Part shown: piece by piece, positions 51,447 through 60,751 of the stretch
Layout: every line of letters begins with the position of its first letter
Numbering within the stretch: the first letter of the stretch is position 1
Assembly (NCBI GenBank): GCA_938009115.1
Contig: CALLHZ010000037.1
Location: forward strand, 25,873-89,872
DNA length: 64,000 bases
Source: an uncultured Clostridia bacterium
Lineage (GTDB): Bacteria > Bacillota > Clostridia > Peptostreptococcales > Anaerovoracaceae
Direction: 5' to 3'
Made by a program: the position numbers and the translations under genes
The notes under the pieces: generated by a model
What the model was told of the DNA's origin: nothing
Seen by the model: only the letters and a program-made list of their open reading frames with translations
Databases searched by the model: none

Positions 51447-52568
51447 TTGTTAAACAGAGTATTCCGCGGGATTTTTACTTTATGTGGAATGCTGTTTGGG
51501 TACGGCGTGTCCATTTTCCTCACCAATCTGGATCTCACGGAACGCTGGGGCTCCGAGTGGGCCATGTCACCCAGTGAAAAAACTCTGGTGCTTACCATGT
51601 TCGTGGGAACCTCCGGTCTGGTTTTCTTTTACTTATATTCGACACTGCGTAAAAGGGGAGAAAAATTTGCCCGGAATATCGAGTCGGACATCCTTAAAAT
51701 TCCGGCCAACGAAATGCTTCCGGCGGCGATCGGTCTGATATGCGGCCTTGTGGTGGCCTATTTGGTCTCACAGATCATCAACGGGATCGAAGTGCTTCAG
51801 ACTGCCTACATCAACACGATACTGTCCACTTTGCTGTACTTTTTCTTCGGTTCGCTGGGGGTGAGCATCTCCAGAAAAAAAAGCGGGGAGGACGTCAGGC
51901 CTTCCTGGCTGGTGGGACTTACGCAGAAGGACCCGGCAGTAAAAGGGAAAGGGAAGGGCAGTTCCGCTTCACCCAAAATCCTGGATACCAGCGTGATCAT
52001 CGACGGACGGATCGCCGACATCCTCAAGACAGGATTCATCGAAGGCGACATTGTGATCCCTGAATTCGTGCTGGTAGAGCTGCGGCACATCGCCGATTCT
52101 TCCGATTCGCTGAAACGGAACCGGGGCCGCCGCGGCCTCGATGTCCTCAACAGGATCCAGGCGGAATACGGCATAGAAATCTACAACACAGATACCGAAA
52201 AAGCCCTGGACGACATTCCGGAAGTGGATGTCAAGCTTTTGAAGCTGGCCCAGATCATGAAAGGCATGGTCGTGACCAACGACTTCAACCTCAACAAGGT
52301 CGCCGGCATCAAGGGCGTGGGCGTGCTCAATATCAATGAATTGGCCAATTCCGTCAAGCCGGTGGTCCTGCCCGGCGAGGACATGCAGATCTTTCTTGTT
52401 AAAGAAGGCAAGGAAAACAATCAAGGCGTTGCCTATCTGGACGACGGCACCATGATCGTAGTGGAGGATGGCAGGAAGCACATCGGCAAAACCATCGAGG
52501 CTACCGTCACCAGCGTCCTGCAGACCTCCGCCGGCAGGATGATCTTTGCAAAGCCCAAAGGCCAGTGA
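51447..52568 (+). CDS. PIN/TRAM-domain membrane protein (YacL-like)
   Basis: A 373-aa protein with four N-terminal helices, a PIN-like nuclease domain (ILDTSVIIDGRIADIL; acidic residues in DTSVIID, EFVLVELRHIAD, VVTNDFNLNKVA) and a C-terminal TRAM domain. It matches YacL/PilT-N-type proteins, possibly RNA-processing at the membrane. TTG 51447 is supported by aaaggagga. Confidence 0.92.
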   Translation: MLNRVFRGIFTLCGMLFGYGVSIFLTNLDLTERWGSEWAMSPSEKTLVLTMFVGTSGLVFFYLYSTLRKRGEKFARNIESDILKIPANEMLPAAIGLICGLVVAYLVSQIINGIEVLQTAYINTILSTLLYFFFGSLGVSISRKKSGEDVRPSWLVGLTQKDPAVKGKGKGSSASPKILDTSVIIDGRIADILKTGFIEGDIVIPEFVLVELRHIADSSDSLKRNRGRRGLDVLNRIQAEYGIEIYNTDTEKALDDIPEVDVKLLKLAQIMKGMVVTNDFNLNKVAGIKGVGVLNINELANSVKPVVLPGEDMQIFLVKEGKENNQGVAYLDDGTMIVVEDGRKHIGKTIEATVTSVLQTSAGRMIFAKPKGQ

Positions 52569-52584
52569 TCGCGAGGGACTGCCT

Positions 52585-53757
52585 ATGGTCGGCAATCAAA
52601 AAGTCGCAGTCATCATAGCCGCTGCCGGTTCGGGAAGCCGAATGGGCGGCGGCGTTTTGAAACAGCATATCAAAATTGGCGGAACACCGATGGCCGTTTT
52701 GGCTTCAAAGGTGTTTTTGCAGTGTGAAGAAGTGGACTATCTCGTCTACGTGGGAGAAAAAGGCGCCCCGGTCACCGAAGATCTGTTCGGCCCTGCAAAG
52801 CAACAGATATTTCTGGCGGAAGGGGGCGCGCGCCGCCAGGATTCGGTGGCCCAAGGGCTTGCATGTCTGCCGAAAGACACGGGTGTCGTGCTGATCCACG
52901 ACGGTGCCAGGCCTTTTATTACAAAAGCTGTGATCCGCCGCGTATTGGAGGGCGTGACGGCAACCGGCGCCGCTGTTCCCTGCGTGCCGCCCGTGGCCAC
53001 GATCCGCACCCGGACCTGCACGCTGGACCGTTCCTCCCTTTATGAGGTGCAAACGCCTCAGGGCTTCCGCCGGGACTTGCTCGAGCAGGCTTTTGCCAGC
53101 GCCGGGGAGTCAGGTCTGACCGTCACCGACGAAGCCTCGCTGATGGAACATATCGGCGTGGAGGTGACCCTGGTGGAGGGCAGCTACGGCAATCGCAAAT
53201 TGACGACACAGGAGGACCTGCCCATGCGACACCGCAGCGGCATCGGTTACGATGTACACCGCCTCGTTCCGGGCCGCCCGCTCTGGCTTGGCTGTGTGGA
53301 AATTCCCTGGCCCTTGGGTCTTCTGGGCCACAGCGATGCGGATGTGCTGGCCCATGCCATTGCCGACGCCCTTCTGGGCGCCGCGGCGCTGGGGGACATC
53401 GGGAAGCATTTTCCGGACACCGACATACGCTATAAAAATATGTCCGGAAGCACCCTGCTGAAAGCCACCGCAGCGCTCCTTGGGGATGCCGGCTTTACAA
53501 TTACGGCCATTGATGCTACACTTTCCTGCGAACAGCCGAAAATCGCTCCTTATTCACAGGAAATGCGGGAGCGGACTGCCTCGGCCCTTGGCATCAGTCC
53601 GGCCGACGTGAGCATCAAGGCAACGACTCAGGAAGGACTGGGCTTTTCCGGCCGGGGAGAAGGGATGGCTGCTCTGGCGACGGCCTCTGTATGCCAGCCC
53701 GGCGGCATGCCCGAAATACATTACGCGAGCGAAATGACAAGTAAGGAAGAAAGATAA
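52585..53757 (+). CDS. ispDF: Bifunctional IspD/IspF isoprenoid enzyme
   Basis: A 390-aa fusion for the MEP pathway. The N-terminal IspD (1-215) makes CDP-methylerythritol and shows IIAAAGSGSRMGG, DGARPFI and VQTPQGF. The C-terminal IspF (about 225-375) makes the cyclodiphosphate and shows GYDVHRLVPGRPLWLG, LLGHSDADVLAHAIADALLGAA and the C-terminal ATTQEGLGFSGRGEG. ATG 52585 follows gcgaggg; the codons from 52546 overlap yacL. The intervening IspE step is not encoded here. Confidence 0.95.
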   Translation: MVGNQKVAVIIAAAGSGSRMGGGVLKQHIKIGGTPMAVLASKVFLQCEEVDYLVYVGEKGAPVTEDLFGPAKQQIFLAEGGARRQDSVAQGLACLPKDTGVVLIHDGARPFITKAVIRRVLEGVTATGAAVPCVPPVATIRTRTCTLDRSSLYEVQTPQGFRRDLLEQAFASAGESGLTVTDEASLMEHIGVEVTLVEGSYGNRKLTTQEDLPMRHRSGIGYDVHRLVPGRPLWLGCVEIPWPLGLLGHSDADVLAHAIADALLGAAALGDIGKHFPDTDIRYKNMSGSTLLKATAALLGDAGFTITAIDATLSCEQPKIAPYSQEMRERTASALGISPADVSIKATTQEGLGFSGRGEGMAALATASVCQPGGMPEIHYASEMTSKEER

Positions 53758-53758
53758 T

Positions 53759-55492
53759 ATGAAAGCATCCAGCATGTATCTGCACACGCTTAGGGAAGTT
53801 CCCGCCGAAGCGGAAATTTCCAGCCACATACTCCTTCTGCGCACCGGAATGATCCGGAAACTGGTATCGGGTGTGTACGGCTTTTTGCCCCTGGGGCATC
53901 GCAGCCTTCGGAAAATCGAAAACATCATCCGGCAGGAAATGGACGCAGCCGGCGCTCAGGAGATCCTTATGTCGGCGGTGCAGCCGGCAGAACTGTGGCA
54001 GGAATCGGGCCGCTGGTACGCTTACGGGCCGGAGCTTTGGCGGCTCAAGGACCGGAATGAACGGGACTTCTGCCTCGGACCAACTCACGAGGAGATCTTT
54101 ACGGACACAGTGCGGCAAAATGTGAGTTCTTACCGCCAGCTTCCTTTCAATCTTTATCAGATCCAGACAAAATACCGGGATGAAGCCCGGCCCCGCTTTG
54201 GGCTGATCCGCAGCAGGGAATTCATCATGAAGGATGCTTACTCCTTCGACCGGGACGAAGCCGGCCTGGCCAAGAGTTATCAGGATATGTACGAGGCTTA
54301 TCGAAAGGTCTTCGATCGTTGCGGCCTTGTTTACCGGGCTGTGGAGGCTGACACCGGCGCCATCGGCGGCAGCAATTCCCATGAGTTTTGCGCATTGTCC
54401 GAAGTGGGCGAAAGCGAGATCGTGTACTGCGACAGCTGCGATATGGCTGCCACTTCGGAACGGGCTGCTTTCCGTGATGCCGTGATGCCTTCCGCGGAAG
54501 AGCTTCCCATGCAGGAAGTGGAGACGCCGGGGACGAAAACCATCGAAGCGGTGGCCGATTATCTGGGCCTGTCCAAGGATCAGACGATCAAAGCGCTGCT
54601 GTTTTCCGTGTACCGAAACGAGGAGCAAGCCCCCGACTATGTGGCGGTCTTCATCCGCGGAGACCGGCAGCTCAATAAAACGAAGCTGGTCAACGCGCTG
54701 AACGTTCCCGAATTCGCCGTGGAATTTGCCGACGAATCAGCTATGCACGAAGCGACGGGATGTGTGGGCGGATTTACCGGTCCTACAGGGCTTCACGACT
54801 GCATGATCATCGTGGACAGCGAATTGGTGTCAGCCAAAAATATGTGCGCCGGCGCCTGCCGCGAAGGGTACCATTTGATCAATGTCAATTACGGGAGAGA
54901 TTACAAGGCGGATCTGATCGTGGATCTGAAGCTGCTTCAGGAAGGAGATCCCTGTCCTGTCTGCGGCGCCCCGGTCCGGACGGCCAGAGGCATCGAGGTG
55001 GGGCAGGTGTTCAAGCTGGGCACCAAATACTCCGAATCCATGCACGCGTACTATAAAGACGAAAATATGCAGGAGCATCCCATCGTCATGGGCTGTTATG
55101 GCATCGGCGTCACCCGGACGCTGGCCGCCGTGGTGGAACAGCATCACGACGAAGACGGGATCCTTTGGCCCATGGCCGTGACGCCTTATCATGTCATGCT
55201 GGTGCAAGTGAATATGAAGGACGATTCACAAGCCGCCCTGGCCGGCAAGATCTATGACGAACTCATAAAAGCCGGTGTGGAGGTTTGTCTGGATGACCGG
55301 GACGAGCGCCCCGGCGTCAAATTCAAAGACGCGGATCTTTTGGGCTTTCCGATTCGGATCACCGTAGGGAAAAAGGCCGGTGAAGATCTTGTGGAATTCA
55401 AATTAAGAAGAGAGAAGGAATACGTCGAAATGACTTCCGGCGCCGCCGTCGCAGAGGCGGTGAAACTGGTCCGGCAAGGAGAGAGAGGATAA
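53759..55492 (+). CDS. proS: Prolyl-tRNA synthetase (bacterial type)
   Basis: Charges tRNA-Pro. The 577-aa class II enzyme has motif 1 (LPLGHRSLRKIENIIRQEM), motif 2 (YRDEARPRFGLIRSREFIMKD), the INS editing domain (about 225-385; FIRGDRQLNKTKLVNAL), and motif 3 (GCYGIGVTRTLAAVVE). The anticodon-binding domain is C-terminal. The gene starts 1 nt after ispDF and ends 1 nt before the cyclophilin gene. Confidence 0.96.
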   Translation: MKASSMYLHTLREVPAEAEISSHILLLRTGMIRKLVSGVYGFLPLGHRSLRKIENIIRQEMDAAGAQEILMSAVQPAELWQESGRWYAYGPELWRLKDRNERDFCLGPTHEEIFTDTVRQNVSSYRQLPFNLYQIQTKYRDEARPRFGLIRSREFIMKDAYSFDRDEAGLAKSYQDMYEAYRKVFDRCGLVYRAVEADTGAIGGSNSHEFCALSEVGESEIVYCDSCDMAATSERAAFRDAVMPSAEELPMQEVETPGTKTIEAVADYLGLSKDQTIKALLFSVYRNEEQAPDYVAVFIRGDRQLNKTKLVNALNVPEFAVEFADESAMHEATGCVGGFTGPTGLHDCMIIVDSELVSAKNMCAGACREGYHLINVNYGRDYKADLIVDLKLLQEGDPCPVCGAPVRTARGIEVGQVFKLGTKYSESMHAYYKDENMQEHPIVMGCYGIGVTRTLAAVVEQHHDEDGILWPMAVTPYHVMLVQVNMKDDSQAALAGKIYDELIKAGVEVCLDDRDERPGVKFKDADLLGFPIRITVGKKAGEDLVEFKLRREKEYVEMTSGAAVAEAVKLVRQGERG

Positions 55493-55493
55493 T

Positions 55494-55985
55494 ATGGCAA
55501 AAAAAATCGTAACGTTCGAAATGGAAAACGGCAGCGTCATGAAGGCGGAGCTGTATCCCGAAATCGCCCCGATCACCGCAGCGAATTTTGAAAAACTCGT
55601 CAAGGAAGGGTTTTATAACGGTCTCATTTTCCATCGGGTGATCCCCGGCTTTATGATCCAGGGCGGCGACCCCAAGGGAACAGGCATCGGCGGCCCGGGA
55701 TATTCCATCAAAGGTGAATTTTCGTCCAACGGCGTCCAAAACGATTTGACGCATAAAGCGGGGGTCTTGTCCATGGCCCGGTCAGCCGCGCCGGATTCCG
55801 CCGGCTCCCAGTTCTTCATCATGGTTGCCGACGCGCCCTATCTGGACGGCCAGTACGCTGCTTTCGGCTGCCTGACGGAAGGGTTGGACGTGGCCAGGAA
55901 AATCGTTGCGGTTCCCCGGAACAAGCAGGACAGGCCTGTGGAGGACCAGCGCATGAAGACGGTAACGATCGATGAACTCCCCTAA
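55494..55985 (+). CDS. Cyclophilin-type peptidyl-prolyl isomerase
   Basis: A 163-aa cytosolic isomerase (no signal peptide). The active-site pattern is FHRVIPGFMIQGGDP, with GSQFFIMV and the FG of AAFGCLTEG; the catalytic Arg is in FHR. It helps folding by proline cis/trans isomerisation. It overlaps the M23 peptidase gene by 14 nt. Confidence 0.95.
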   Translation: MAKKIVTFEMENGSVMKAELYPEIAPITAANFEKLVKEGFYNGLIFHRVIPGFMIQGGDPKGTGIGGPGYSIKGEFSSNGVQNDLTHKAGVLSMARSAAPDSAGSQFFIMVADAPYLDGQYAAFGCLTEGLDVARKIVAVPRNKQDRPVEDQRMKTVTIDELP

Positions 55986-57000
55986 AAAAAGGTTGCAGTT
56001 CGCGGGATCTGTCAAAGACCGATGTCGCGCGCACTGTAACCCTGCAGTCCTGACGGCAGCCTTTGTTCTGGCTATGGCGCTTCTCATCACCGCCCTCATG
56101 TGGACGCCTGCAGAGGCAGCCTACCGAATAGACGGATTCGCCATTTTCTCCGACGGTGAACCTGTGGTGTCCACTCTGACGGAGCAGGATGCGCTGGATA
56201 TTCTGGAAGCCCTCAAAGACCGCTATCGGCTGTCAGGTGCCGAGGTCCTGGACATCGGATTCCAAGGCCATGTGACCGTGGATCCACGCGATATCACCCT
56301 CAAGGAGGCAAAGAGCGTGGAGGAGGGGCTGGCGTATGTCCTCCAGCGCAAAACACCCCTGCTGACGGTGCTGTCCAGACAGAAATATCTGCAGACGCAG
56401 GAAGTCAAAGAAGGCCCGGCTTATTCGGAAGGTGCCAGCGACTTCGACGTGTTTGACAAGATCAAAGCCGAACATTACCAGGGGCAGCGTGAATACAGCC
56501 TCATCCTGACGATGGAAAACGACAGGGTCGTCGCCAGGGATATCACCGATAAAAAGCTGATCCTTACCGCGGAAGATCAAACCGGCTCCAAGGGGCTCGC
56601 TTTTATGGAGGAAGGACAGATCCGCTTCGCATTGTCTTTTGTCCCGCCGGTGGAGCTGAATGTGACCTGCGCCTATGGCGAAAGCAGAACAGAGACTGGT
56701 TATCATTTAGGCGTTGACCTCTACAATCCCGGCGGCACGCCCATCGTTGCTGCCGCATCGGGGATCGTCGCCCAGGTGAGCGACGGCGGCTCTTACGGAA
56801 AACTCATCGTCATCAACCACGGCGGGAATGTACAGACGTACTACTCCCATTGCCAATCCATCGATGTGGAGGTTGGACAGACGGTAGAAGCCGGCGATTT
56901 TATCGGCACGGTGGGCAGCACCGGCCGAACCACCGGTACGCATCTGCATTTTGAACTGCGACTCAACGGAGCCACACTGGATCCCATGGATTACCTGTAG
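55972..57000 (+). CDS. Secreted M23 endopeptidase, possible G5 domain
   Basis: A 342-aa cell-wall-active protein with an N-terminal signal/anchor (VLTAAFVLAMALLITALMW). A middle part (about 105-205) with LLTVLSRQKYLQTQEVK and GQREYSLILTMENDRVVARD looks like a G5 domain. The C-terminal LytM/M23 peptidase has the zinc ligands in TGYHLGVDLYN (HxxxD) and THLHFEL (HxH). It probably cuts peptidoglycan cross-bridges. It is coupled to the cyclophilin gene by overlap. Confidence 0.92.
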   Translation: MNSPKKRLQFAGSVKDRCRAHCNPAVLTAAFVLAMALLITALMWTPAEAAYRIDGFAIFSDGEPVVSTLTEQDALDILEALKDRYRLSGAEVLDIGFQGHVTVDPRDITLKEAKSVEEGLAYVLQRKTPLLTVLSRQKYLQTQEVKEGPAYSEGASDFDVFDKIKAEHYQGQREYSLILTMENDRVVARDITDKKLILTAEDQTGSKGLAFMEEGQIRFALSFVPPVELNVTCAYGESRTETGYHLGVDLYNPGGTPIVAAASGIVAQVSDGGSYGKLIVINHGGNVQTYYSHCQSIDVEVGQTVEAGDFIGTVGSTGRTTGTHLHFELRLNGATLDPMDYL

Positions 57001-57003
57001 GAG

Positions 57004-57021
57004 GGGCCTTTCGGCCCGTTT
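57004..57021 (+). terminator. Weak hairpin before cysS
   Basis: A 5-bp GGGCC/GGCCC stem with a TTTC loop and a short gtttc tail. It may attenuate rather than end transcription. Confidence 0.3.
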
Positions 57022-57048
57022 CCCGGGAGATCCCGAAAGGAGAAAACC

Positions 57049-58446
57049 ATGAAAGTCTATAATACACTTACGAGAAAGAAAGAAGAATTTGTCCCTCTGG
57101 ATCCCGCAGAGATCCGGATGTATGTCTGCGGGCCCACGGTATATAACTATATCCATATCGGCAATGCCCGCCCCTTCGTCGTGTTCGACACCATGCGCAA
57201 GTATCTGGAATACCGGGGCGAGAAGGTTTGCTTTGTCCAGAACTTCACGGATGTGGATGATAAAATCATCAACCGGGCCAGAGAAGAAGGCATCAGCCCC
57301 TTTGCCGTGGGTGAAAAATACATCCAGGCCTATTTTGAAGACGTTCAGGCCCTCAACGTTACGCCGGCAACGGTCCACCCCAGAGTGACGGAGACCATCC
57401 CTGAGATCATCGCTTTCGTACAAGGGCTCATCGACAAAGGGTTGGCTTACGAAGTGGATGGCGACGTCTATTACAGCGCTAGAAAATTCCATGACTACGG
57501 CAAGCTTTCCAAGCAGAACATCGAGGAGCTGGAAGCCGGATCCCGGGTCAATGTCGATGAGCGCAAGCAGGACCCCCTGGATTTTGCCTTATGGAAAGCC
57601 CAGAAAGCCGCCGACGAAATGGCCTGGGAATCCCCCTGGGGCATGGGGCGCCCAGGCTGGCATATCGAGTGCTCGGCCATGTCCAGAAAGTATCTGGGCG
57701 AGACCATCGACCTTCACGCCGGCGGGCAGGACCTTCAGTTCCCGCACCACGAGAATGAGATCGCCCAGTCCGAAGGTTACTCCGGCAAGCCCTTTGCCCG
57801 CTACTGGATGCACAACGGATATATCACCGTGGACAACGAAAAAATGTCGAAATCCCTGGGCAACTTTTTTACCGTGCGGGATATCCTGAAAGAATATGAG
57901 GGGGAGGAGCTGCGCTATTTTCTGCTCTCCGGCCATTACCGGGGACCCATCAACTTCAGCCGGGATCTGATGGAGCAGTCCCGCAGCGCCCTGGAACGCA
58001 TGAAAAATGCAAAGGCGAATCTGATCCATCTGATCGATACGGGATCAGGCGACATGACGGAAGAAGAAAATCTCAAGATCCAGGGATATGACCGGTATCG
58101 GCAGAAATTTATCGCAGCCATGGATGACGACCTGAATACCGCCGACGCCATCAGCACGATTTTCGAGCTCATCCGGGACATCAACACCGACGTGAAATCC
58201 GGCGCCTCGCGGTCCTTTGCCCAAGGCGCTCTGGCGTTGCTGGACGAATTGACCGGCGTATTGGGGCTTCTTCGCAAGGAGAAGGAAGAGGTGGTGGACG
58301 AAGCCGTCGAAAAACTCATCGCCGAACGCCAGGAAGCCAGAAAACGGAAGGATTTTGCCCGGTCCGATGCGATCCGGGACGAGTTGGCCGCTAAAGGCAT
58401 CACTTTGAAGGATACGCCTCAAGGCGTGCAGATCATCAGGAACTGA
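57049..58446 (+). CDS. cysS: Cysteinyl-tRNA synthetase
   Basis: Charges tRNA-Cys. The 465-aa class I enzyme has MYVCGPTVYNYIHIGNARPF, zinc ligands in GWHIECSAMS and the HHENE region, and the KMSKS loop NEKMSKSLGNFF. The length is standard. It starts the cysS / phosphodiesterase / mini-RNase III string typical of Bacillota. aaaggag precedes ATG 57049; no T-box motif is seen. Confidence 0.96.
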   Translation: MKVYNTLTRKKEEFVPLDPAEIRMYVCGPTVYNYIHIGNARPFVVFDTMRKYLEYRGEKVCFVQNFTDVDDKIINRAREEGISPFAVGEKYIQAYFEDVQALNVTPATVHPRVTETIPEIIAFVQGLIDKGLAYEVDGDVYYSARKFHDYGKLSKQNIEELEAGSRVNVDERKQDPLDFALWKAQKAADEMAWESPWGMGRPGWHIECSAMSRKYLGETIDLHAGGQDLQFPHHENEIAQSEGYSGKPFARYWMHNGYITVDNEKMSKSLGNFFTVRDILKEYEGEELRYFLLSGHYRGPINFSRDLMEQSRSALERMKNAKANLIHLIDTGSGDMTEEENLKIQGYDRYRQKFIAAMDDDLNTADAISTIFELIRDINTDVKSGASRSFAQGALALLDELTGVLGLLRKEKEEVVDEAVEKLIAERQEARKRKDFARSDAIRDELAAKGITLKDTPQGVQIIRN

Positions 58447-58447
58447 C

Positions 58448-58990
58448 GTGAAATATCTTGTGATCAGCGATACCCACGGGCGAATCGATGCCGCCCTTCA
58501 GATCTGGGAAAAGCATATCAAAGAAGGCCCCCTGGACGGTATCCTTCATCTGGGCGATCTGGCGGAAGATGCCGCAGGGATCGCCCGGCGGCTTTGTGTG
58601 CCGGTGATCGCAGTTTCCGGAAACATGGACGGGCTCACCGACGTGCCCGACCATCGGATCTGGGACACACCCTACGGACCCGTCTTGTTGACTCACGGCC
58701 ACCGGCAGTCTGTCAAATCCGGCCTGTCCGGTCTTCTTTACCGGACGTTGGAGCTGGAGTGCAAGGCGGCGATCTTCGGACATACCCATATTCCCTGCAT
58801 GGAATTCGCCGAGGGCGTTCACCTGTTCAATCCAGGCAGTCTGAGCCGTCCTCTGGGCGGACGACCCAGCTATGGCCTCCTGACGCTGGAGGGTGGCGTC
58901 TTTCGGGCCTCTGTTCATTTCTGGGATCCTTCGCCCGTTGTTCGGAGCGGAAAGCTCTACGACATGCTGAATCAGGCCGACAGGGCTTAG
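58448..58990 (+). CDS. YfcE/MJ0936-type phosphodiesterase
   Basis: A 180-aa calcineurin-like metallophosphoesterase. Metal-binding motifs are ISDTHGR, HLGDLAED, SGNMDG, LTHGHR and FGHTHIP. Relatives hydrolyse phosphodiesters in vitro; the natural substrate is unknown. It starts at GTG 58448, 1 nt after cysS, and ends 8 nt before mrnC, so these genes share a transcript. Confidence 0.93.
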   Translation: MKYLVISDTHGRIDAALQIWEKHIKEGPLDGILHLGDLAEDAAGIARRLCVPVIAVSGNMDGLTDVPDHRIWDTPYGPVLLTHGHRQSVKSGLSGLLYRTLELECKAAIFGHTHIPCMEFAEGVHLFNPGSLSRPLGGRPSYGLLTLEGGVFRASVHFWDPSPVVRSGKLYDMLNQADRA

Positions 58991-58998
58991 GAGCAATC

Positions 58999-59403
58999 AT
59001 GACGGCGCCGGAAAAAATGAACACCACCGCCCTAGCTTATCTGGGCGATGCGATTTATGAGAGCTACATCAGGGAACGGGTGATCCGCAGAGGTTCCGGG
59101 CACGCAGACCAGCTCCACCGCGCTGCGGTCCCGTATGTTTGCGCCCAGGGACAGGCCAATGCGGTGCGCAGGATCCTGTCCTCGCTTTCCGAGGAAGAGC
59201 AGGCTCTGGTTCGCCGGGCGCGGAACCGCAAGTCGGCCACAAAACCCAGAAATGCCGACGCGGTCACCTATAAATGGGCCACGGCCTTTGAAGCGCTGAT
59301 CGGGTATCTCTACCTCGGCGGCCGTACGCAGCGTCTGGAAGAAGTGCTGCTGGAGGCAGTGCTGGCTCTGGAAGAAACAGAGAGCAAAGAAAAGGAGCGT
59401 TAG
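58999..59403 (+). CDS. mrnC: Mini-ribonuclease III
   Basis: A 134-aa RNase III-like nuclease without the dsRNA-binding domain. The catalytic helix reads ALAYLGDAIYESYIRERV and the second acidic site is in TAFEALIGYLYLGG. In Bacillus it matures 23S rRNA. The in-frame codons upstream to 58594 overlap the phosphodiesterase gene; ATG 58999 is preceded by taggagc. Confidence 0.95.
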   Translation: MTAPEKMNTTALAYLGDAIYESYIRERVIRRGSGHADQLHRAAVPYVCAQGQANAVRRILSSLSEEEQALVRRARNRKSATKPRNADAVTYKWATAFEALIGYLYLGGRTQRLEEVLLEAVLALEETESKEKER

Positions 59404-59409
59404 CGTCCA

Positions 59410-60651
59410 TTGAACTACATCAATCAGTTTCGCGGTCTGCCCAGACAGGTTTATTGCATATGTCTGGCTCGTATGATCATCGGCATCGGAAGCATGATAT
59501 TCATGTTTTTTTCTTTGTTGATGACTCGGATATTGGGCTTCACGGAATTTCAGGCGGGGCTGGCTTTCTTATTTATGGCGCTGAGCAACGTGGCGGGCGC
59601 CATTGCCGGCGGCAAGCTGGCCGACCATTTCGGACGCAAACGGGTCTATATGATCTGCATCACCATCACTTCGGCGCTCTATGCGCTTACCGCCACCGTC
59701 GCCGGAACCCGGGGAATGCTGCCTTTTATATTCCTGACTTCCATCATCGGCAGCGCGTCCTACCCGATCTTGTCGGCCATGGTCGCCGACAGCGCCCCGG
59801 AAAGCCAGCGGACAGAGTGTTTTTCCCTGCTCTATTTGGCTCAGAACCTGGGATTTGCCTTCGGGCCGTCCATCGGCGGGTTGCTCTTCTATGACCACAT
59901 GAGCTTACTGTTTCTGATCCAGGCAGGGATCTTTATGGCCGGCGGATTGTTTCTCCAGTTCACCACCACCGATGTCTATTCCCTGGGCGTCGGCAAGGAA
60001 TTCGGTATTGCGCCCCAGACCGTGGATGTTACACTGCCGGGAAAAACGCCCCGGGAAAATACGTTTCGCATGCTATTTGAACGAAAGCCGCTGTTTGCTT
60101 TCATTTTCTCCCTCATTTTCCTCACCATGTGCTATCAGATGATCGGCTTTATGCTTCCGCTGCAGATGTCCGACATTTTCGGGATGCAGGCCGGCTCACG
60201 CTATTCCGGGTTCATCTGGACGACCAATGCCCTTTGTGTCGTGGCCGGCACGCCGCTTCTGATCAGCTACACCAAGCGGCATCACCAGCTGCGGACCACA
60301 GCCCTGGCCACGGTGCTCTATTGTGTCGGCTTCGGTCTCTATGCTTTCGTGAACGCCTTGCCGTTGTATTATATGGCTGTAGTCATCTGGACTGCGGGAG
60401 AGATCATGATCTCCACCGGCGCCGGTGTATTCATCGCCGCCAACGCCCCGTCCACCCATCGCGCCCGGTTTCAATCTTTGTACGATATGGCCCGTTCGCT
60501 GGGCAGAGGCTTTGGCCCGCCGCTTTTCGGCCTGATGCTTTACCGGCTCAGCTACCGCCAGGCATGGCTGGTGGACAGTCTGGTCTGTCTGATCGTAGGG
60601 GCATGCCTTTACGGCGTCTATCGGTGGGATGCCGCAGCCGGGAAAAAGTGA
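59410..60651 (+). CDS. MFS transporter
   Basis: A 413-aa transporter with twelve predicted helices. The MFS loop motif is seen as GGKLADHFGRKRVYM between helices 2 and 3, and the later GFAFGPSIGGLLFY helix resembles the drug-efflux group. The substrate is unknown. TTG 59410 is preceded by aaggagcg. It lies 6 nt after mrnC and is the last gene before the thyA promoter. Confidence 0.92.
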   Translation: MNYINQFRGLPRQVYCICLARMIIGIGSMIFMFFSLLMTRILGFTEFQAGLAFLFMALSNVAGAIAGGKLADHFGRKRVYMICITITSALYALTATVAGTRGMLPFIFLTSIIGSASYPILSAMVADSAPESQRTECFSLLYLAQNLGFAFGPSIGGLLFYDHMSLLFLIQAGIFMAGGLFLQFTTTDVYSLGVGKEFGIAPQTVDVTLPGKTPRENTFRMLFERKPLFAFIFSLIFLTMCYQMIGFMLPLQMSDIFGMQAGSRYSGFIWTTNALCVVAGTPLLISYTKRHHQLRTTALATVLYCVGFGLYAFVNALPLYYMAVVIWTAGEIMISTGAGVFIAANAPSTHRARFQSLYDMARSLGRGFGPPLFGLMLYRLSYRQAWLVDSLVCLIVGACLYGVYRWDAAAGKK

Positions 60652-60685
60652 GCCGGCAGCGCCATATCCCGGGCAGCTGCCGCCC

Positions 60686-60714
60686 TTGCCACGCCCGTCG
60701 ATCTGGGGTATGCT
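60686..60714 (+). promoter_or_regulatory. Predicted promoter of thyA-dfrA-rlmB-sigH
   Basis: TTGCCA (60686-60691), a 17-nt spacer and TATGCT (60709-60714), 37 nt before thyA. Confidence 0.65.
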
Positions 60715-60751
60715 GAAAACAACGAAATGCATTTGAAAGGAATGACCGCCC